Shown one piece after another: positions 55,781 to 64,000 of a stretch of DNA of 64,000 nt. The notes beneath the pieces were generated by a model, which was not told where the DNA came from, did not search any database, and saw only the letters and a program-made list of their open reading frames with translations. Numbering within the stretch: position 1 is the stretch's first letter; each line of letters begins with the position of its first letter. Source of the DNA: Chrysoperla carnea. Lineage: Eukaryota; Arthropoda; Insecta; Neuroptera; Chrysopidae. The translations under genes and the position numbers were made by a program. The DNA is taken from NCBI RefSeq assembly GCF_905475395.1, contig NC_058338.1:68273435-68337434 (forward strand), written 5' to 3'.

Positions 55781-58700
55781 TTATTTTTCTGTACAACTTG
55801 AACTTTTTGTTTTGTTCAATAAATCAACAGCTTCTTCCAAACAGATATTTGTATCGACTTTCTGAAAGTTAAAAAATATAAATTATACAAAACCTTGTCT
55901 TTTGAAAAATTGAGTTTCGTTGATTTCTTTTTGAGTAGAATGATAAAGATTATTATACTATCTAATACCTCAACGTATTGCCGCTTATTTTCAAATGTCT
56001 TAGTATCAACAATTTTTGGTCTCAAGAACGGTGCTAAATGTAAAGGATTCACATCCTCAATTTTATTAAAACCAGTAAAGTAACTTATTATTAAACCAAT
56101 GACTATTGTAAATATTGTACCCATTGTCGTGTACAATACGAATGTTATTCGATACATAAAGAATAAATTCCTGCAAAAATTTAAAAAAAATTATGATTTT
56201 GTCTTTGAAATATTAAACTAAGTAATGTTTACGTTTCATCGTAGTCGTCCAGTGTTGGAGGTGGGCCTAAAGGCTCTGTAATATTAAATGTACAACCATC
56301 TGTGAAAACAGGTTTCTCCGGGTAATGTATATTTGATGATGCTATCATGGATTGACCACCAATCCATCCCATAAAGAATAGTCCACTTAAACCTGCATAA
56401 AATGCTCCCTAGAATGTCATTACATGTAATTAAGCCACGTGATAAAGTGAGTCGCTAGGTGAAAGGGAGATAACGAATCCAATAACATACAACAGAAGTG
56501 ACCAACTTGTGTATAGATAAAATCTACATTTTATCTTTAAACTGCCTAAAGAGCGACTTATCGTAGGCGTGATTCAAGTGGGAAAGAACGAGGATTTTAT
56601 GTTAAAAATATTTATGAGTCTAGAAGTAAAACACAAATTCATTGCGAGCTGAGTACAGACAAATGCCTATTGACTGATAATAAATTCTGAGTCTAAGAAA
56701 CATGTAGGAATATTAGAACTTACCTTGGCATTTGCACATGGAAATAGAATACCCAAAGTAAACATACCAAACAAAGGACCATATGTAATGGATTCTAACG
56801 TTACACTTAACTAGAAAAAAAAGATTACTCAAAATATTAAAAGGGATTTTGAAAATAATTTTGTAATACTTGTAATATTTGTCCCAATCTTCCTACTATA
56901 GTAGCTAATCCAACTGTAAAAACTCCTGTAACCAAAACCACTGATTTGACAATAATTTGTTCCTGTTTTGGCGTCAATTGCGTAAAAACAGGCTTAACGC
57001 AATCTTCCAAAATCACCGTAGCTAATGAATTTAAACCACCAGACAAAGAGCTCAAAGATGCACTAAAAACACCAGCTAAAAATAATCCAGCTGCGCCAGG
57101 GAAATCTTTTAAAGTATCAACAACTATTAATGGTAAAAGTTGATCTTTAGCAGACACAATCTGCAAATAAATTTTAATTTTTTATATTTTCTAAGTAAAT
57201 TAGGTTTTTTTGTTATTACATTCGTTGAAACAGGATCGCAATTGAAATACGTTGCATATATAACAAGGCCTGTACAAGCACATAATCCCATGAGGAGCGT
57301 TCTGATTATAAAAAATAACCATGTCACCCTAAAAAGTAAATCAAAATACAGTTACAGTTCTAGATAAGGGTCCTTACAGAATACATTTGTAATAATATGA
57401 GTACATGCACGGTACATACTTTTTACCGTCTTTTAGTGTAGGCAATGACATGTATCTTTGCATCATAACTTGAGTAACCATTCCCTCATTTAATATATTT
57501 ATAGCTCCTCCAATCAATATCGTAGGAAATGTTAGTCGTTTCGTTAAACTTAATTCCATGCTGAATTAAATAGAAAAAGATATATAAAATTCCATTTATA
57601 TTGCAAAAAGGCCTTCATTTCAAAGTTCGTTATTTAAAAAGCGACCGCGTACCTATATGACAAATATCATACAAAATACACATTTACTGAGCATAAAACG
57701 TCTTGCAACGGAATATCTGGCAAACATCATAAATGAGGCTGGTTTGTTTTATGTTTTTATTATATAGGTGAAATTTAGAAATACTGGCTTTAAAAATACG
57801 CGTGACAGAGTTGGTTTATAGAAAGAACGGAAATAGCACCTCACGCTTTGAATTTTACATGACAATTAAAATTATCCACATTTTAATGAGAGAAAGCGTA
57901 TTTGTTTAGTTTTTAAAACTATAATTCATACAACGAATTTTGTATGCCGAACAACCGCAATGTTTGACAAATTATTGTTCGATGTTTTCCACATAACGAT
58001 TTTCTTTTGTATGGTCTTGATATATATATATATATAAATAAAATTAATAATTACTCTGGATATTCCAATCTACCGCTATCCATATTACGTTCGACCACTG
58101 TTCCCACTCCACCAACTTCCCATGTAGCTTTGATTAACACCAATAATATTGAACATACCATTAAAAATGCAAGAAGGAAATCGGTCCATATTATAGCACG
58201 AATTCCACCCTAAAATTAAATATTTTAAAATTATTTTTTTTCCTTGGATTACGACAAACTTTTTAATAATTACCATGGAAGTGTAGAAAATGCAAACTGC
58301 GCAGATAATTGGTGTTATAGTATGTGTTTTTATTCCAGTTACTGTAAAACAGGGGCCTTTAATTATTAGGGGTTTTAGAATGAAAGAAACCTCATAGTAT
58401 AGTTTGGCAGTATCAGTTTATCTTTCCTACACGTAGTTGATGTAGCACTAAGTGGCGAAAGCGATGAATACCGACACATCTGGAGTAAATTATTCCATAC
58501 AGGTCAAAAAACAAGACTACAGTTTAGTAGCCCAATTAAATAATACACGTAAATGCTTCATGGGGTACCTGAGTACTTCAGATCAATGTAACTTCTGTTA
58601 TTAAAAAATTATTTCACAAATAATATTGCGCGTTTGAGTTAATAACTATTATAATAGTTGCAAACTAAATGAGCGCAAATTTATCTAATGCTGATCTTTA

Positions 58701-61700
58701 ATTAAAAGGTCCTATTTTTTTAAAAGCAAATAAAATATTTTGAAAAATTTTTTTTTATTAAATGAAGTACCTGGTTTATAAAATTTGGGGTACTCAAATA
58801 TCCCACTAAAGCATTAATGGGAAGCACTGAAGCATGTTTACCGTCCAGACGCTAAAGGAATTTTACGGGTTAAGTATTAGAATAAATGGAATTTTTAATT
58901 TCAGTTGTTAAACTTACCTTGATTAAGAGCCAATGCTGCAACATGTATTACGCATGCAAGCCATAGTAGCTAAAAAAAAATAATCAAACTGTATAATTCA
59001 ATTATTTAAATAATTATTGCACGGAGTTCTTTAATTTTAATACGTACCATACAAATAAGGTATAAAATGGATCCAAGTCGTCGTAAACACTTATCAAACC
59101 GTAGTTCTAAATACTAAAATAAATAAAAGAGTTCATGAAAATAAATTTGATCTAGTTGGCATTCTAGAAAATATTTAAAGAATTTTAGTTGGATTTTATC
59201 GAATTGCCGAAGGAAATGAAACTATTGCTTTTGTACTGATGATGGCATTTTGAAAAAATTTCTTCAAATGTTTGATCCTACCTAATATATGTCAAAAATG
59301 ACAATCGTTAAAATACGTTTATGTGTCTGTAAACTTTCTAGCGGTCGCAATTTAAGTCCGATTTGAATAAAATTTGGATTCAAGAAGGGTTTTGGTATTT
59401 GAAAGTTCAAGTTCGTTAATAAAAAAATCGATGAACAAGGGGTGGGGTGCGCGCAACGTACAAAATTTTTATTTTTTTCATATTTTTTATTTATTTTTTG
59501 TGTGTGTTTATTTTAAGTCGCTCTGACAACCCAGCTCCTTGGCGACTGCACTTAAATACAATATTTGAATAAACTTTTAGGTATAAAAATTACAGGCGAG
59601 AACATTTGGTTTTACAGATATAGGCACCTAAGTTACTGTTTACATATTATCAGATTAGTTTCATCGATTTTAACAATTTGATCCTTTGGTGGCAATGGAG
59701 TTCTTCGTTGGGTGTAATTGGAAGGAACTGGTGCACCTTCTTAGGCTTGTGTGGTTGTTGTCATGAGTTTCTTGGTTGCAGATGATATCAGGGTTACTAT
59801 TGGAGATCAGAAGTTTATGATATACATACCGCGCAATTAGTCCGTTGAGGTTCCATTGAAGAATCTTCATTGAGTAGATATTTAAACTATTTGTACAAGG
59901 AATAGTGAGAGGATAGGGGGATTGGTGAAGGAGGAGAAGAAGTTAGGATTGAGGTGGGATTTTCATTCATAGGGTCTGTTTCGGATTCGGATCCAGATGA
60001 CTGTTAGATTTTTTTCAATAGGAGGAAGGTTGAACTCCTCGGTAATTCTGTTTCTAAACTTTTTGAATTTGGTTTTGCACCCTCTATTTGGTAAATTGTT
60101 GTAGAGATTTGTCAGCATGGACCTGATCACGATTGGATCGACGCTGCATTTATCAAACACTTTCTTTAGAGAGTCTGCGTTGACACTTTTGTCGAAAAAG
60201 TTTTGGAGATGGTCGAAGTCGTATTTGTATTTTGCCGGGTTTTTCAGGATCATTTCATTGATTATAGACGGAATTATAAATGTTGTTACAGGAACGATCT
60301 CTGTCGGTTTTGACCTTTTTGCAAGTTGCTTTGTGCCGTTCTTGCGGCATTGGCCGGCTCTATTTCCATTGACATGCCAGAAGAAGATGTTAAGGAGAGG
60401 GGACGTTTCGAGTAAGGGTGTTGTGCTAACCTCGGTGGTTTGTTACCTGTAGATGGAGAAGGGGAAGGCATGTTCGATGAGTTTGCTGCGTTGCCCAAGC
60501 TTACCTGTGTCTTCTGTTGTTGTTGAAGTACTGATAGTGGGGACTAGTTTTGAAGACAGAAGGGGGTTACAAAATTTTTTTTGTCAGTTTTAAGTAAAAA
60601 AGTACTCTTGTGATTTTTTCTCTAGACGCTTAGTTTTTGAAATAATATTTTCGGAAAACCAAAAATGCAATATTCGATTTTAAGAAAAATGTGTTATTTA
60701 TCAATAACTGAGGAAATTCGCTTAGCTAACGCAACTGCATTACGAATTTATGATTTTGTGTACTTATTGCCGGATCTGGTGAGAGCAGCAGGAGAGTCTT
60801 GAATTTAAAAAAAAAAAAACCAAGGGCCTCTACAAAAGAAATTTTTCTCCAAAATTTTCTTATGAATAACTTGTTTGAATGATTATAAAGGGAGCCACCT
60901 GTACAAGACAAGGCAAAACAAAATTTCTGATGAAATATTCTAACGAATATCTAATTAACTTTTTAATATTTGTATATTTAGAGATGTCCCCCAAAAATCG
61001 ATAATTTAATTAACTAATTATTGTGATGGGTTTCTTAATACCACGAACCTCAAAACTGGAAGTTAATCGCAAATCCATAAAAACTGGTAAATATATATAA
61101 TTACCAATGATTGCCAACCATACATCATTTAATATTACATAAAAGTATTGTATACCAAATACATAAACTTCAGCTGGTAATCCCAAAAATGATATTCCAG
61201 AAACCATGCTAAAAGAAAAGTGTTGTGAATATACTTGATTAATTTAAAGTAATGAAAAATTATGGTTCAGGAACTGACTACGTTTTTGAAAGTGAATTTT
61301 TAGACGGCTGAATTCTGGATATTTATTTTCTCATTAGAAATCTGTAAGGATGAAGTACATACGTCTTGCACCGATGCGCGGTAAAAAAAGCTATTGAACT
61401 TCTGTCTGGAAAATAAAAATTACATTCTTTGATTATAAAACTAACTCATATTAAAATTATACTACAATGACTTGAAAAAGCAGAAAACGCCCAGGTCTCA
61501 GATGCCAGATGTACTTCATCTCTATCTAACTTTATCGTGAAGATGCCAGCTCTTATATTATTAATCTAAGTAAAAAAATTTAATATTACTTCTGTTTATT
61601 TAAACATTCTGTGTATACCGAGCACCAATAGTATGAACAAATAAGTCTTTCTAAATTATACATATACAAAATATACACCAATACAACAAATATAGTCGCA

Positions 61701-64000
61701 GAAACGAAGCAATGAAGTTCGAAAAAAAAGTCGGATTGCGGTTTTCGACATTCGATTTGTTAGGGCGTCAGGAAAATTTGTGACTTGAGTTGATTTATAT
61801 CAAATTAAAAATATGAAATTTGCATAAATAATATGCATGCTGTAATTGCATTTTAAATTAACCGTAAATATACTAAATTCACAATTCGGTTAATAGTGAT
61901 GAATATGATTCCAAACTTTGTACGCGGAGATTTTTGGGGTTGCTGAACACGAATATCATGCCAGAATTCGTTCCGAGGTACCTCATTTCCAGGGTAGACG
62001 GTATCCTCGTCGTCTCTTGGAGTTTTCGGGAAATTTGTTTTATAATCAGTTCATACTCGTTACCCGAGTGTTTTTGAGGCCGCTGAACACAAATATCGCA
62101 ACAGAATCGGGTATCTGGTATCTGGTACTCGACAACCGCATTCAAATCCGACTTAATGTTCAAATTTTTCGAACTTTGATAGTTTCAAGTAGATTTTCAT
62201 GGAAGATTTTCAAGGAAACTCATTAGATAAATTACGATTAGAAGTAATTTTAAAAATTTTTAATTAAAAGTAACTAACTATAATCTTAAAAATGTATTAT
62301 AAGGAATGTTAAAAAATAATCACAAAATTAATTTACTGCGTACCACCAGATATGTTTATTGTTTTAATTATTACCCACAATAACCATGTGACATATTATG
62401 TTTCGTACCATTATGGACATTATCAGTGTTTTGGATTGACAATGTTTGATAACGTCCATAATGGTGCGAAACATATGTTACATGATTATTGTGTGTAAGA
62501 AGTCGAAGAAACAAAACACTAAAAAGGGTCAAAGTTTTTTTAATTTGAACAGTAAGTCGAATTTGAATGCGGTTTTCAGCATTCGATTCGTTAAAGCATC
62601 CGAAAATTTTGTGACCTAAATTGATTTATGAGAAATTAAAAATTTGCAATTTGCATAAATAATATGCATTTTGGACCTGGGTTGTCAGAGCGACTTTAAA
62701 TAAACACAATAAAAAAAATAAAAAAATGCAATTTATAATTGCATTTTAAATTGACAAAATATAAATAATACTAAATTCACAATTCGGTTAATGATGATGA
62801 AAATGATTCCAAACTTGTTGCTCGGAACACGAATATATCATGCCAGAATTGGTCTTCGAAGTACCTGGTGCCCAAGGCAAGCGGTCCCCAATGATCAAAT
62901 AGTGTTCGGGAAATTTGTTATATAATCAATCCGAACTCGTTACCCGGGGGTTTTCGGAGTCGTTTTCGGGGTACTCCGAGCACAAAGTACCTCGGGGATC
63001 AATTCTGTCACAATATTCGTGCTCAGGGACTCCAAAAAAACCTCGGGTAACAAGTTTGGGCTGATTATATAACGAATTTCCCAAAAATCTAGGAGACGAC
63101 GGGGATACTGCTAACCATGGGCACCAGATACTTTGTAGACCAATTTTGCGTAATTCGTGTTCAGCGACCCCAAAAAACACCGAAGAACAAGTTTGGAATC
63201 ATTTTCATCAGTATTAACCGAATTGTGAATTTAGTATATTTACGGTCAATTTAAATTGCAAATATAAAATGCATATTATTTATTTATGCAAATTGCATAT
63301 TTTTAATTTCTTTTAAATCAATTTAGGTCACAAAATTTCCTGACACTGTAACGAATCGAATGCCGAAAATCGCATTAAAATTCGACTTACTGTTCAACTT
63401 TTTCGAACTGCATTGCATCGTTTCTGCGACTAAATAATCAAAACAAGAAACATCTGGTGGTATGCAGCAAAGTAATTTTGTTATTTTTTAACATTCTTTT
63501 ATTACAAATATGTTCCACAAAGTAGAGCTCCAGACATAGTTAAAAATGTATAATTAAAATTATTACCTATACATTTAATGTAATAAAAATTTTTTTTTAA
63601 ATTGCGGAAAATCCATCAAATTTCCTTGAAAATGTCTTTTATAAATTTATATATTATTTTTTAATTTTCTTCTATCACTTAGGTAGATACTATTTAAAGA
63701 TTAATGACTAACGCCGAAGAAGGCAATTTTTGCTTATTCATTAGTTTAAAGTAAGTTATTTTATCCCACAACACCTTATTCTAATGGTCGAGTTTTTATC
63801 TTACCGATAAAAAAGTATTTGGGTTTTATGTCCCACCCTGTATAATATTTAACAACATACCTGACAACAAGTGAAATTGTTACTGGCCATACAGTCATAT
63901 CTTTACTTCCAATTAAATAATCTTTAACATTTTTAGATACTTTAATAAATCCAAAATATATACCAATTACTAAACATATAAGTAACATTATAAGAAACAC
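55781..64000 (-). CDS. SLC5-family sodium:solute symporter, gene B (5' end beyond window)
   Basis: Thirteen coding exons: partial exon 1 at 63861-64000, then 61049-61208, 59048-59113, 58918-58969, 58274-58341, 58055-58209, 57420-57560, 57220-57328, 56870-57160, 56724-56810, 56233-56408, 55969-56170 and 55781-55861. They give 575 visible residues; by comparison with gene A about 14 N-terminal residues are missing. Exons 2-10 and 12 have exactly the same lengths as in gene A, and phases agree, so this is a tandem duplicate. It conserves SGISFLGLPAEVYVFG, the GLFLAGVFSASLSSLSGGLNS sodium-site block, MMQRYMSLPTLKD and GFNKIEDV. Differences include CM for DQ at the exon 3 end, HVAALALNQ in exon 4 and a longer SSSCTEK tail. 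Expected Na+-coupled membrane transporter; substrate unknown. Introns 1 and 2 carry a LINE fragment and palindromic elements. The coding frame appears intact. Confidence 0.88.
59520..60560 (-). mobile_element. 5' part of a Jockey/I-type LINE, truncated, in SLC5 gene B intron 2
   Basis: On the minus strand 60498-60286 encodes a Ser/Pro-rich start (MGNAANSSNMPSPSPS, SMEIEPANAARTAQ). After one frame change, about 60310-59963 encodes KPTEIVPVTTFIIPSI, HLQNFFDKSVNADSLKKVF and TNLYNNLPNRGC, a LINE ORF1-like protein. At 59870 ORF2 begins with MKILQWNLNGL and NPDIICNQETH, the first two motifs of an APE-type endonuclease. It breaks off after about 66 residues, and no reverse transcriptase follows. The copy therefore keeps its 5' part and lacks its 3' part, opposite to the usual 5' truncation. 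It lies in the same orientation as the host gene. Confidence 0.7.
61693..62215. mobile_element. Palindromic element, copy 1 (SLC5 gene B intron 1)
   Basis: Starts near GTCGCAGAAACGAAGCAATG and TCGGATTGCGGTTTTCGAC, and ends with the complementary CGACAACCGCATTCAAATCC. The inner part holds AT-rich blocks (TTTGCATAAATAATATGCAT, CACAATTCGGTTAAT) and a repeated GC-richer block around GCTGAACACRAATATC. The peptide FGVAEHE visible in some frames arises from this repeat and is not evidence of a gene. Confidence 0.6.
62378..62502. repeat. Long near-perfect hairpin
   Basis: CACAATAACCATGTGACATA, then GTTTCGTACCATTATGGAC, is followed about 25 bases later by GTCCATAATGGTGCGAAAC, then TATGTTACATGATTATTGTG. 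This makes arms of about 50 bases with few mismatches. It may be a small MITE; the ends are ACCCACAATAA and TTATTGTGTGT. Confidence 0.65.
62530..63433. mobile_element. Palindromic element, copy 2 (SLC5 gene B intron 1)
   Basis: Same family as 61693-62215. Left part has GAATGCGGTTTTCAGCATTC and TTTGCATAAATAATATGCAT. Right part has the complements (CGAATGCCGAAAATCGCATT and TTCTGCGAC). The interior carries inverted and direct copies of the GCTGAACACRAATATC block with ACTCGTTACCCG. A stretch at 62685-62725 (GTTGTCAGAGCGACTT) also occurs, inverted, at the 3' break of the LINE fragment near 59518. Confidence 0.6.

Noticed and set aside
61879-63180. Peptides sharing FGVAEHE as a possible gene family
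   Set aside because: They arise from an internal repeat of palindromic elements, occur on both strands and lack starts or splice structure.
1-64000. CRISPR arrays, operons, riboswitches or bacterial features
   Set aside because: The window is animal nuclear DNA with spliced genes; no regular spacer-repeat arrays were seen.

Overview
The window is strongly AT-rich nuclear DNA of an animal, almost certainly an insect. The evidence is spliced genes with GT-AG introns, C2H2 zinc-finger genes with arthropod-style TGEKPFSCDVC repeats, a short TTAGG-type telomeric-like tract inside an intron, a Jockey/I-type LINE fragment and many short inverted-repeat DNA elements. I cannot name the species; a lacewing-like or other holometabolous insect is only a guess. 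No bacterial, organellar or CRISPR sequence and no virus-derived element was recognised.

Layout. 1-2.6 kb: a worn THAP-domain fragment and one worn zinc-finger fragment. 2.6-3.8 kb: an F-box/FBA protein gene (-). 7.0-9.7 kb: NAA40, the histone H4/H2A N-alpha-acetyltransferase, in five coding exons (-). 9.9-14.9 kb: a bank of DNA elements, namely a 2.2-kb fold-back element with a 10-bp target duplication, a hAT-type element nested in a Harbinger-like element, and three smaller inverted-repeat elements. 15.0-15.8 kb: a short zinc-finger gene (+) with worn extra fingers after its stop. 16.4-17.7 kb: two more repeats. 18.7-20.1 kb: a 13-finger C2H2 gene (-). 20.7-26.5 kb: WDR48/UAF1, complete in 13 coding exons (-). 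26.8-29.5 kb: inverted-repeat elements, one carrying tRNA-like promoter boxes. 29.9-37.1 kb: a very long ZCCHC7/Air-like zinc-knuckle gene (+). 38.2-39.6 kb: a second fold-back element. 41.1-52.8 kb and 55.8 kb to the window end: two tandem SLC5 sodium-solute symporter genes (-) with nearly identical exon structure; the second lacks only about its first 14 codons, which lie beyond the window.

The genes do not form one pathway. NAA40 (histone modification), WDR48 (deubiquitinase cofactor), ZCCHC7 (nuclear RNA surveillance) and the zinc-finger genes are nuclear housekeeping or regulatory genes; the SLC5 pair is a local duplication of a membrane transporter. The two zinc-finger proteins share an MSN-LF start and a run of SUMO-consensus motifs, so they look like inverted paralogues. 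All exon borders given were read by hand from splice signals, reading-frame continuity and remembered family sequences; they were not checked by alignment or transcripts.

I do not see a convincing new biological system. The most unusual features are the density of palindromic DNA elements, a pair of elements with 6-bp target duplications, a palindromic element with tRNA-like A and B boxes, and the nearly 2,000-residue ZCCHC7 protein with an unrecognised C-terminal region.
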